64,000 bases of DNA. Origin: Phytohabitans sp036906915. Its GTDB lineage: Bacteria; Actinomycetota; Actinomycetes; Mycobacteriales; Micromonosporaceae. This document shows, piece after piece, positions 50,282-58,092 of this stretch. The stretch is taken from contig NZ_JBAKHX010000029.1 of the NCBI RefSeq assembly GCF_036906915.1, positions 25,062-89,061 on the forward strand, written 5' to 3'. Each line of letters starts with the position of its first letter. The stretch's first letter is position 1. A program made the position numbers and the translations under genes. Under the pieces are notes generated by a model. The model saw nothing but the letters and a program-made list of their open reading frames with translations, did not search any database and was not told the DNA's origin.

Positions 50282-50438
50282 ACCGCCATTAGAACACACG
50301 TGCGAGGGCCCACAAGGCCCAGGAGCAGGGCGCCGCTGTCCTGTACACGCCGAAGGTGCACTATCCGGACCTACGTTGCATCTGATCTTGCAGTGCCCGG
50401 TCCTACTTTGCATGTCGCTGCCGTGCTACGACAGGGGC

Positions 50439-50861
50439 ATGAGCTGGGACGTATACATCTTCGCCCCGCCCGCCGGGGTGGACCACGTCGAGGACATCCC
50501 AAGCGACTATTCGGCACTGCCGCTGGGGACTGTGGCGGACATCCAGCAACGAATCCGTGACCAACTGCCGTACGCGGGGTTTGCGGAGGCCGGGTCCATG
50601 GAGGCGGGGTGGGGCGGTGTGACCGGTCCAGGCTGGAATATCGAGATCAACCTTGGTTCGGATGACCCGGTCGTGGGCTTTATGCTGCACATCCGCGGGT
50701 CCGGCGATGATGTGCTGCCGGTGGCCGCTAGGATCGCGGCCGCGGCCGGTGGCCGGGCGTGGGACATACCCGGCGAGCGGTTCCTGAGCGGCGACCCGAC
50801 CGAGACCGACGGCTGGCACGGCTTCCAGCGGTACCGCGACCAGATACTCGGCGACGGCTGA
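50439..50861 (+). CDS. conserved protein of unknown function
   Basis: A 140-residue soluble protein (SWDVYIFAPPAGVDHVEDIP at the start, then EINLGSDDPVVGFMLHIRG). It looks like an orphan actinobacterial or immunity-type protein; the pattern (aromatic and acidic residues, a WDVY start and a GWHGFQRYRDQ end) is seen in small proteins of polymorphic-toxin immunity families, which I cannot confirm. ATG at 50439; an upstream ATG at 50412 is in frame. The 208 bp following, up to the next repeat, hold no gene I can support. Confidence 0.6.
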   Translation: MSWDVYIFAPPAGVDHVEDIPSDYSALPLGTVADIQQRIRDQLPYAGFAEAGSMEAGWGGVTGPGWNIEINLGSDDPVVGFMLHIRGSGDDVLPVAARIAAAAGGRAWDIPGERFLSGDPTETDGWHGFQRYRDQILGDG

Positions 50862-51069
50862 CGCGGCACCAGCCACAGCGCCGTGGAGGGGTATACGCAG
50901 CGGCCCGTTGATCCAGCCTGGGCACGGATCTGCAAGATGTTTCTGAACGATCTGGCCGCTCGCCGTTCGGCCCCACCTTGCAGGCGGCCGATCATTGGGA
51001 GCGGCGCTGCAAGCCTCAGCCGGACGAGACAGCCGCGAACCAGCCCGCACGGACGAGGGCTGCCGCGTC

Positions 51070-51144
51070 GATCAGGACATTCACGTCGATCAAGGGCGAA
51101 TACACGCGAAAAGGAGATCAAAGCGCGTGCGTTTGCCCTTGATC
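51070..51144 (-). repeat. gene-end palindromic element, copy 8 (complete, reversed)
   Basis: Reading the minus strand, arms are at 51123-51144 and 51088-51108, tail at 51070-51076. The tail has lost one base, so its spacing is 18 rather than 19 bp. It lies 25 bp past the EEP gene stop, hairpin toward it. Confidence 0.9.
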
Positions 51145-51169
51145 GGCGGAAATGCGGACGGGGTGGGAG

Positions 51170-51955
51170 TCACAGCTGGAGGTCGGCCACTACGGCGTAG
51201 TGGTCGGACGGCGGGTGGGAGTCGTGGGAGGTGCCGGCGAGGAAGGCCTGCTCGACGAGCACGGGCTGGTCGACGCGGCCCGGGCGGGCGAGCACGTAGT
51301 CGATGCGCTGGTCGCTGAGCCACATGCCGCGCGGCGCGTACGGGTTGCGGGTGCTCAGCGTGTGGCCTGCGTCGCCGGCGGCGCCCGACGCGGTCCAGGC
51401 GTCGACGGCCACGCTGGCCAGCAGTTTCATCTCCGGCGTGCTGGGCGGGGAGTTCAGGTCGGCCATGAGCAGGATGGGTAGCGGGCCGTCGCGGGACGGG
51501 TCGGTGAGCAGGTCGGCGAGGTAGCGGGCCTGGGCCATGCGCTGGTCGGACTCCCGCTCCCAGTCGATGCAGGAGACCACCGCGTGCAGCGGGCCGCTGG
51601 GGTGCTCGATCACCGCCGTCAGGGCCACGGCCTCGGAGCGGTGCCGGGACGGCATCCGGTGCTCGTCGACTCGCTGGATCGGCCATCGGCTGAGCAGGCC
51701 GACGCCCACCTCGTACTCGGAATGCTCTGGAGGAGGCGGCAGTGACGGCGCGGCGAAGACCGCGTGCATGCCGAGCTTGTCGCCCAGCCAATGGGCCTGC
51801 GACTCCAGCGCCGTGCCCCAGACCTCCTGCAGTCCGGCGACGTCGGGTTGGATGCCGCGGAGCGTGGCGAGGATGCCGTGCTGCCGCTCCTGCCACTGGT
51901 CGCCGAAGCGCCACCAGAGGTTCCAGGTCATCACGCGCATCCCGCCAGTCTGCAC
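51170..51955 (-). CDS. endonuclease/exonuclease/phosphatase (EEP) family protein
   Basis: A 261-residue EEP-fold hydrolase. MRVMTWNLWW with the metal-site Asn, GLQEVWG with the catalytic Glu, LMADLNSPP with the Asp-Asn pair, RIDYVLAR and SDHYAVVADL with the final Asp-His are all present. No signal peptide, so it acts inside the cell on a phosphodiester or phosphoester. The start is the GTG at 51955 or, more likely, the ATG at 51940 (MRVMTWN). Confidence 0.9.
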   Translation of the reverse strand: MQTGGMRVMTWNLWWRFGDQWQERQHGILATLRGIQPDVAGLQEVWGTALESQAHWLGDKLGMHAVFAAPSLPPPPEHSEYEVGVGLLSRWPIQRVDEHRMPSRHRSEAVALTAVIEHPSGPLHAVVSCIDWERESDQRMAQARYLADLLTDPSRDGPLPILLMADLNSPPSTPEMKLLASVAVDAWTASGAAGDAGHTLSTRNPYAPRGMWLSDQRIDYVLARPGRVDQPVLVEQAFLAGTSHDSHPPSDHYAVVADLQL

Positions 51956-52034
51956 AGTCGCGTCGAGGAACGCACTTCGCCCAATGGTTAGGAAATGTCT
52001 CGCGCGATCACTGTCACACCACGATGATCATCCA

Positions 52035-53027
52035 GTGGACGCCATCATCGCTCGTGACCTGACCAAGACGTTCCATACGATCGCGCGTCGCCCCGGGTTC
52101 GTCGGCGGGCTGAAATCGCTGCTGGCGCCCGCCCGGATCGCGAAGACCGCGGTCGACGGCGTCTCGTTCTCGGTACGCGAAGGCGAGCTGCTCGCGCTGC
52201 TCGGACCCAACGGCGCTGGCAAGTCCACGACGATCAAGATGCTGACCGGCATCCTCGTGCCGACGGCGGGTGAGGCGCGGGTCGCGGGCATCGAGCCGCA
52301 CCGCGACCGGGAGCGCAACGCCCGCACGATCGGCGCCGTGTTCGGGCAGCGCACGCAGCTGTGGTGGGACCTGCCCGCGCGCGACTCGCTCGCCATCCTG
52401 CGCGACATCTTCGATGTCGGTGCCGAGGAGTACCGGCGGCGGCTGGCGGAGTTCGACGACCTGCTCGGTCTGTCGGAGTTCTGGGACACCCGGATCCGCC
52501 ACCTGTCGCTCGGGCAGCGGGTGCGCTGCGACCTCGCCGCCGCGCTCATCCACGACCCGAAGATCGTGTTTCTGGATGAGCCCACGATCGGCATGGACGT
52601 GGTCGTCAAGGAGCAGGTGCGCGAGTTCCTGCGGCACCAGGTGGAGCAGCGAGGGCGCACCGTCGTGCTGACCACCCACGACATGACCGAGGTCAACCGG
52701 CTCGCCGAGCGGATCGTGCTCATCAACCACGGCCGGCTTTTCTTCGACGGCTCGCTCACCGAACTGCGCAGCCAGTTCGGCGCCACGTGGCAGGTGCACG
52801 TCACGCTGGCCGACGCGCCCGCCGAGGTGGCGGTGCCCGGCCTGCGGGTACTGCGGCACGACGGGCCGCGGGTGGCTTTCGGGCCTGGCGACGGCGCCAC
52901 GTCGACGCACGAGGCCCTGCGTCTGATCATCGAGCGGTACGCGATCACCGACCTCGCCATCGAGGAGAACGACCTCGAAGACGTCATGCGCGAGGCCTAC
53001 CTGCACCGGGAACAGGTGGCCATATGA
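52035..53027 (+). CDS. ABC-2 exporter ATPase
   Basis: A 330-residue ATPase of the ABC-2 (YhaQ / NatA) type: Walker A GPNGAGKSTT, Q loop GQRTQLWW, signature LSLGQRVRCDL, Walker B IVFLDEPTIGMD, H loop TTHDMTEV. The W-x-W-rich QRTQLWWDLPARDS region is characteristic of exporters with DUF990-type permeases, which follow. GTG start at 52035. The operon has two permeases, a complete exporter of unknown cargo. It overlaps the next start (ATGA). Confidence 0.92.
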   Translation: MDAIIARDLTKTFHTIARRPGFVGGLKSLLAPARIAKTAVDGVSFSVREGELLALLGPNGAGKSTTIKMLTGILVPTAGEARVAGIEPHRDRERNARTIGAVFGQRTQLWWDLPARDSLAILRDIFDVGAEEYRRRLAEFDDLLGLSEFWDTRIRHLSLGQRVRCDLAAALIHDPKIVFLDEPTIGMDVVVKEQVREFLRHQVEQRGRTVVLTTHDMTEVNRLAERIVLINHGRLFFDGSLTELRSQFGATWQVHVTLADAPAEVAVPGLRVLRHDGPRVAFGPGDGATSTHEALRLIIERYAITDLAIEENDLEDVMREAYLHREQVAI

Positions 53028-53866
53028 GCGAGCGAGCTGGCGTGGCAGCGTCTGGGCTGAGGAGCGTGACGGCCGCGCAGTGGCGGGTCGCTCGGGTCAC
53101 GCCACTTGGTGAGTTCGCCCAGCCGGCCCGCATCACCGGCACCGCCGCGCGACTCGCCGCGCAGGTGTTCCTCGTCGTCTGTCTCTGGCGGTCGCTGTAC
53201 AGCCAGGTCGACACCAGTGCGGGCCTGGTGCGCGAGCAGGCCGTCACGTACGCGGTGCTCGCGGTGCTCGCCCTTCAGATCCGCGGGCTCGACCGGTCGG
53301 CCTCCCGCGACACGATGTTGCAGCACATCCAGGAGGGCACGGTCCTGTACTGGTTCGTGCGCCCACTATCACCACGGCGGTACTACCTGGTGCGCGCGGT
53401 CGGTGACCAGCTGTACGGATTCGCGTGGGTGGCCATCGGATACACGGTCTGCCTGATCTGCGGGGCGGTGGAACCGCCCGCGTCGGGCGGCGCCGCCGCG
53501 GCCTTCGCGGTCAGCATGCTGCTCGCGCAGGTCATCATGTATCAGCTGCTGCTGGCCGTCGACCTGCTGTGTTTCTGGACCCTGCAGAACGGCGCGGCCC
53601 TGACGATCCTGCGCTTCCTGCAGAACCTGCTCTCCGGCGTCATCGCGCCGCTGTGGTTCTTTCCGGACTGGTTCCTCACGATGAGCTCGGTGCTGCCGTT
53701 CCGGTACACGCTGGACGTTCCACTGTCGCTCTACATCGGACGGCAGCCGCTCGGTGATGCCCCCCGGCTGCTCGCGATCCAGGTGCTGTGGTGCGTGCTG
53801 CTCGCCGGGCTGACCCGGCTCATGTGGCGCAAGGCCGCACGCATCGTCACGGTGCAGGGAGGTTGA
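53024..53866 (+). CDS. ABC-2 permease (DUF990 type) 1
   Basis: A 280-residue membrane protein with six predicted helices and the ABC-2 pattern (RLAAQVFLVVCLWRSLYSQ at the start, then GTVLYWFVRPLSPRRYYLV, then LLSGVIAPLWFFPDWFL). Starts inside the ATPase stop and ends 3 bp before the next permease. Confidence 0.9.
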   Translation: MSERAGVAASGLRSVTAAQWRVARVTPLGEFAQPARITGTAARLAAQVFLVVCLWRSLYSQVDTSAGLVREQAVTYAVLAVLALQIRGLDRSASRDTMLQHIQEGTVLYWFVRPLSPRRYYLVRAVGDQLYGFAWVAIGYTVCLICGAVEPPASGGAAAAFAVSMLLAQVIMYQLLLAVDLLCFWTLQNGAALTILRFLQNLLSGVIAPLWFFPDWFLTMSSVLPFRYTLDVPLSLYIGRQPLGDAPRLLAIQVLWCVLLAGLTRLMWRKAARIVTVQGG

Positions 53867-53868
53867 GC

Positions 53869-54663
53869 ATGGGGCTCGTCTGGCGCATCACCAAGCTCAA
53901 CTTCCGGGCGGTGCTGGAGTACCGCACCGAGTTCATGCTGAAGGTTGCGGTGGGTGCGGCCTGGCAGATCTCGGTCGTGGTCTTCGCGACCGTGCTGCTG
54001 ACCCGGTTTCCCGGCATGGGCGGCTGGGCCACCAGCGACGTGCTACTTCTGGCGAGCATGCGGCTGCTCAGCCACGGCCTGTACGTGCTGGTGCTCGGCC
54101 GGCTCACCTGGACACACATCATCGTCCAGTTAGGACAGATTGACGCCTTCATGCTGCGGCCTATGCCCGTGTACCGCCAGGTGCAGCTCGCGTTCTTCAA
54201 CGTCAACGCGGTCGGCGACCTGCTGGTGGCGGGGAGCCTGTTCGCCGGCGCGGTCCTGGTGGTCGACGTCGACTGGACGCCGGCCCGCATCGCGTACCTC
54301 GTCGTGGCGCTCGTGGGCGGCGTGCTCACCGAGGGTGCGATCGGCACCGCGCTCGGCAGCGCCGCCCTGCACGCCCCGGCCACCGCGTACTGGTCGCTGT
54401 GGCTGGACGAGCTGATGACCGCGTTCGGCAATTATCCGCTGCACATCCTGCCGGGGCTGGTGCGGGACGCGTTCACGTTCGTCGTGCCGCTGGCGTTCGT
54501 CGCGTACCTGCCGGCCGCGGTGCTGACCGGCCACATCGACACGCTCGCCGTGCCGGGTTGGCTGGCGGTGGCGTCGCCGCTGATCGGCCTGCTGGCGTAT
54601 CTCGCGTCGCGGGTGCTGTGGAAGCGGAGCCTGCGCGCCTACAAGGGGTACGGCGGGACGTAA
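53869..54663 (+). CDS. ABC-2 permease (DUF990 type) 2
   Basis: A 264-residue membrane protein with six helices (LNFRAVLEYRTEFML, then QLGQIDAFMLRPMP, then LVRDAFTFVVPLAFVAYLPA). Partner of the preceding permease; GGAGG precedes the ATG. The next ATG, 5 bp after the stop, opens only a fragment of another ABC ATPase. Confidence 0.9.
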   Translation: MGLVWRITKLNFRAVLEYRTEFMLKVAVGAAWQISVVVFATVLLTRFPGMGGWATSDVLLLASMRLLSHGLYVLVLGRLTWTHIIVQLGQIDAFMLRPMPVYRQVQLAFFNVNAVGDLLVAGSLFAGAVLVVDVDWTPARIAYLVVALVGGVLTEGAIGTALGSAALHAPATAYWSLWLDELMTAFGNYPLHILPGLVRDAFTFVVPLAFVAYLPAAVLTGHIDTLAVPGWLAVASPLIGLLAYLASRVLWKRSLRAYKGYGGT

Positions 54664-54667
54664 AGCG

Positions 54668-54730
54668 ATGGTCATGCTTGAGGTGCGGAAGCTGAGCCAT
54701 GCCTACTCCGACGGGCATGTCGCGCTTAAA
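54668..54730 (+). pseudogene. 5' fragment of an ABC transporter ATPase
   Basis: From the ATG at 54668 the frame reads MVMLEVRKLSHAYSDGHVAL and then loses resemblance around 54730. The MLEVR-L-HAY-DGHVAL beginning is the usual N-terminus of CbiO/ECF-type and related ABC ATPases, just before Walker A, which is missing. The break lies inside the 3' end of glgB on the other strand, so a deletion or rearrangement has fused the two. It is not functional. Confidence 0.6.
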
Positions 54731-56619
54731 GCGTCCCGGCGAAACCAGACAGCGGCGTATGGGCCTACGTGGATCTCCGTGGAGTACTCATGGCCATGGG
54801 AGGCGACAGAAACGGCGTCGACCGCACCGTGGTTGCCCACCCCGGAGCCGCCGTAACACGCGGCGTCGGTGTTGAGGATCTCCTCCCACCGGCCGCCCGC
54901 GGGTAGCCCGACGCGGTAGTCACAGCGGGGGACACCGGAGAAGTTGACTACGCAGGCGACCGGGTCGGTGCCAGCAGGGCCGAAACGAACGAACGACACC
55001 ACGTTCTGCCGCCAGTCGTCCCAGGCGATCCACCGGAAGCCTTCCGGTGACGTGTCCAGCGCCCACAGGGCCGGCAGGGATCGGTAGAGCCGGTTGAGGT
55101 CGCGAAGCAGCACCGGCACGCCTTCCCCGGTCAAAGACCAGTCGATCCCCGCCGCCTCGCTCCACTCCCGCTCGTCGGCCAGCTCGCAGCCCATGAAGAG
55201 CAGCTGCTTACCGGGGAACGCCCACATGTACGCGAGGAAGCCGCGCAGCCCGGCGAGCTTCTGCCAACGGTCGCCTGGCATCTTGCCGACCAGCGAGCCC
55301 TTGCCGTGCACCACCTCGTCGTGGCTGATCGGCAACAGGAACTGCTCGTCGAAGGCGTACACGGTGGGCCAGGTCAGCTGGGCGTGGTGGAAGGATCGGT
55401 ACAGCGGATCGTGCTCCATATAGGACAGCGTGTCGTGCATCCAACCCATATTCCACTTGAGACCGAAGCCGAGCCCGCCCCAGTCGACCGGCCGGGAAAC
55501 GCCGGGCCACGCCGTCGACTCCTCGGCGATCATCACGACGCCGGGGCAGCTGCGGTACACGGTCTCGTTGAGCTGCCGCAGGAACTGGATGGCCTCCAGG
55601 TGCTCGTTGCCGCCGTACTCGTTCGGCGCCCACTGCCCGGGCTCGCGGGAGTAGTCCAGGTAGAGCATGGAGGCCACGGCGTCGACGCGCAGCCCGTCGA
55701 CGTGGAACTCCTGGAGCCAGTACAGCGCGTTGGCGACGAGGAAGTTGCGCACCTCCCACCGGCCGTAGTTGAAGATGAGGCTGCCCCAGTCGGGATGTTC
55801 ACCGGCCCAGGGGTGCTCGTACAGGGCGGTGCCGTCGAACCGCGCCAGCGCCCAGTCGTCCTTGGGGAAGTGTGCGGGCACCCAGTCGAGCAGCACGCCG
55901 ATGCCCGCCTGGTGCAGCCGGTCGACGAGGTACCGGAAGTCGTCGGGGGAGCCGAACCGTGCCGTGGGGGCGTAGTAGCCGGTGACCTGGTACCCCCACG
56001 ACGGGCCGTACGGGTGTTCCATGACCGGCATCAGCTCGACGTGCGTGAAACCCAGGCCGGTAACGTACTCGACGAGCTGGTCGGCGAGCTCCCGATAGGA
56101 CAGTCCAGGGCGCCACGATCCAAGGTGTACCTCGTACACGGACATCGGCCTGGTGTGGTGGTCGGACGTGCGCGCCGCCAGCCACGCCGCGTCGCCCCAC
56201 TCGTACGACGACTCGTAGATGACCGACGCGGTGCGCGGTGGGCACTCGGTGGCCAACGCCATCGGGTCGGCGCGGTCCTGCCATACCCCGTCGGCGCCAT
56301 GGATCCGGTACTTGTAGCGCATCCCCGGCCGGGCGCCGGGCACGAACGCCGCCCGGATGCCGCTCGACCCCACCGGCGGCAGGGGGACACCGTCGTACGG
56401 GCCCCAGCCGCACCAGTCGCCGATCACCCGAACCTCACGGGCATTGGGCGCCCACACGGCGAAGAGGCAGCCGCCGTCGCGGGGGTGCGCGCCCAGGATC
56501 TCCCACAGCCGTTCGTGCCGGCCCTGGCCGAACAGGTACAGGTCCAACTCACCGATGAGCGGCGCCGACGGCGCGTACTGCGCCGGCAGTGCGTGAAGAG
56601 CCGTGGCCAAATCTGTCAT
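54703..56619 (-). CDS. glgB: 1,4-alpha-glucan branching enzyme GlgB
   Basis: A 638-residue GH13 branching enzyme that makes alpha-1,6 branches in glycogen. An N-terminal CBM48 part (LFAVWAPNAREVRVIGDWCGW) precedes the barrel, with HPYGPSWGYQVTGYYAPT, nucleophile Asp313 in HVDGLRVDAVAS, acid Glu366 in IAEESTA, and His433-Asp434 in ISHDEVVHGKGSL. The C-terminus after VGPYAAVWFRR is an extra RDALSATCPSE that reads into the ABC fragment region and is probably a replacement of the original end. Starts inside the stop of the glycosyltransferase gene (ATGA). Confidence 0.94.
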   Translation of the reverse strand: MTDLATALHALPAQYAPSAPLIGELDLYLFGQGRHERLWEILGAHPRDGGCLFAVWAPNAREVRVIGDWCGWGPYDGVPLPPVGSSGIRAAFVPGARPGMRYKYRIHGADGVWQDRADPMALATECPPRTASVIYESSYEWGDAAWLAARTSDHHTRPMSVYEVHLGSWRPGLSYRELADQLVEYVTGLGFTHVELMPVMEHPYGPSWGYQVTGYYAPTARFGSPDDFRYLVDRLHQAGIGVLLDWVPAHFPKDDWALARFDGTALYEHPWAGEHPDWGSLIFNYGRWEVRNFLVANALYWLQEFHVDGLRVDAVASMLYLDYSREPGQWAPNEYGGNEHLEAIQFLRQLNETVYRSCPGVVMIAEESTAWPGVSRPVDWGGLGFGLKWNMGWMHDTLSYMEHDPLYRSFHHAQLTWPTVYAFDEQFLLPISHDEVVHGKGSLVGKMPGDRWQKLAGLRGFLAYMWAFPGKQLLFMGCELADEREWSEAAGIDWSLTGEGVPVLLRDLNRLYRSLPALWALDTSPEGFRWIAWDDWRQNVVSFVRFGPAGTDPVACVVNFSGVPRCDYRVGLPAGGRWEEILNTDAACYGGSGVGNHGAVDAVSVASHGHEYSTEIHVGPYAAVWFRRDALSATCPSE

Positions 56620-57947
56620 GAAACGGCGCCGTCCAGGGCTAGCAGGTTACCTTCGGGTACCACGACCTTCACCCGGCCCTCGGAGAGCAGGGCGGTGGCC
56701 TGGCGGGTGTTGAACGACGACGACTCGCGTTGTGCCGAGGCGTACGCGGCCGCCGTGCGGGCCGCGATCGTCGCCCAGCCGTACCGCTCGGCGACCATCG
56801 ACTGGGCCTGCTTGGCGACCTTGCGTGCGAAGGTCTGGTCGGCCAGCAACGAGCCGACCGCTCCGGCGAGCGCGTCGGGGTCGCTGTGCGGGAAGGTCAC
56901 GCCGGTCACGCCAGGCTCGACGATTTCGGCGAGCCCGCCGGTGGCCGAGACGGCGAGCGGCGCCCCCGCGGCGGCGGCTTCGAGCGCCACCATGCCGAAC
57001 GGCTCGTACAGGCTGGGCACGACGGTGGCGTCGGTGGCGGCCAGCACGGCGGGCAGCTGCTTCTCGTTCATGAAACCGGCGAAGCTCACCGTGCTGTGCA
57101 GATCGAGCCGGCCAGCCTCCCGCTGGAGATCCTCGCGGTACGGTCCGTCGCCGGCGATGACCACGCGCAGCCCGGGGTGCCGGTCGCGCAGTTGCGGGAT
57201 CGCGTGCACCAGGTGCTGCACGCCCTTCTCGTAGACCAGGCGGCCGGCGTATCCGACGAGCGGTCCCTCGGCGGCGAAGCGCGACCGGGCCGCGGCGACC
57301 GCGCGCGGCTGGGCCTGCCATATCCGGTCGTCCACCCCGTTGGGGATGACCTCGACGCGCGTGCTCGGCAGCTCCAGCAGCCGGCTGACTTCCCACTTCA
57401 TGTACTCCGAGCACACCAGCACCCGGCACGCCTCCTGCCCGAGCCACCACTCGACGGAGTGGATGCACCTGTTCATCTCGTCGGGCAGCCAGCCCTGGTG
57501 GCGGCCGGCCTCGGTGGCGTGGACGGTGGCGACGAGGGGGAGGTCGAGGTGCTCCTTGAGCGTGACGGCGGTGTGCGTGACGAGCCAGTCGTGCGCGTGG
57601 ATGACGTCGTACTCGCCGGACTGGGCGGCACGCAGGGCGGCGCGCGTGAGGGTGTGGTTGAAGGCCATCGTCCAGGCGAGCAGGGACGGGGTGGCGAGGG
57701 GGAAGAGCGGGGGATCCTCGGGCGCCCGGACGATGCGCACGCCCTCGGAGTACTCCTCCAGGGGTGCGCCGGGGGCGTGGCGGGTGACGACGGTGACCTC
57801 GTGGCCGGCGGCGGCCAGCGAGGTGGAGAGCGCGTGCACGTGACGTCCCAGTCCCCCCACGACTACCGGGGGGTACTCCCAGGAGAGCATCAGCACCCGC
57901 TGCCGCTCCGGGGTTCTCATTTCGATGACGTCTGCGTTCGGTGACAT
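56616..57947 (-). CDS. GT4 glycosyltransferase, glycogen-synthase-like
   Basis: A 443-residue GT-B glycosyltransferase of family GT4. MLSWEYPPVVVGGLGRHV is the N-terminal acceptor loop, HAHDWLV a second conserved stretch, and AGRLVYEKGVQHLVHAI with PSLYEPFGMVALEAAAAG (the E-x7-E motif) the donor site. It resembles the actinobacterial GlgA/GlgM group that makes alpha-1,4 glucan or maltose-1-phosphate from ADP-glucose; the exact product is not certain. AAGGGGG precedes the ATG at 57947. It is translationally coupled to glgB. Confidence 0.9.
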   Translation of the reverse strand: MSPNADVIEMRTPERQRVLMLSWEYPPVVVGGLGRHVHALSTSLAAAGHEVTVVTRHAPGAPLEEYSEGVRIVRAPEDPPLFPLATPSLLAWTMAFNHTLTRAALRAAQSGEYDVIHAHDWLVTHTAVTLKEHLDLPLVATVHATEAGRHQGWLPDEMNRCIHSVEWWLGQEACRVLVCSEYMKWEVSRLLELPSTRVEVIPNGVDDRIWQAQPRAVAAARSRFAAEGPLVGYAGRLVYEKGVQHLVHAIPQLRDRHPGLRVVIAGDGPYREDLQREAGRLDLHSTVSFAGFMNEKQLPAVLAATDATVVPSLYEPFGMVALEAAAAGAPLAVSATGGLAEIVEPGVTGVTFPHSDPDALAGAVGSLLADQTFARKVAKQAQSMVAERYGWATIAARTAAAYASAQRESSSFNTRQATALLSEGRVKVVVPEGNLLALDGAVS

Positions 57948-58092
57948 ACGGCCCGCCCCCTTGAAGTCTTCCCCATGCACGGCCATAGGCACCAATGGCC
58001 GGTGCCTACGCGACGTTGGGTTGGGACCAATCGTGCCGGTCCCGCGAAAACCAGCGGAGACACCACCATTGCAGGCCTGTAACGCGCATTAA

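Noticed and set aside
7733..51144. Dispersed repeats as a CRISPR array
   Set aside because: The copies are thousands of bases apart, in both orientations, with internal dyad symmetry and no regular spacers or cas genes.
50883..51200. 105-codon plus-strand frame after the 50439 gene
   Set aside because: It runs into the repeat at 51070 and into the antisense of the EEP gene, with no good ribosome site.
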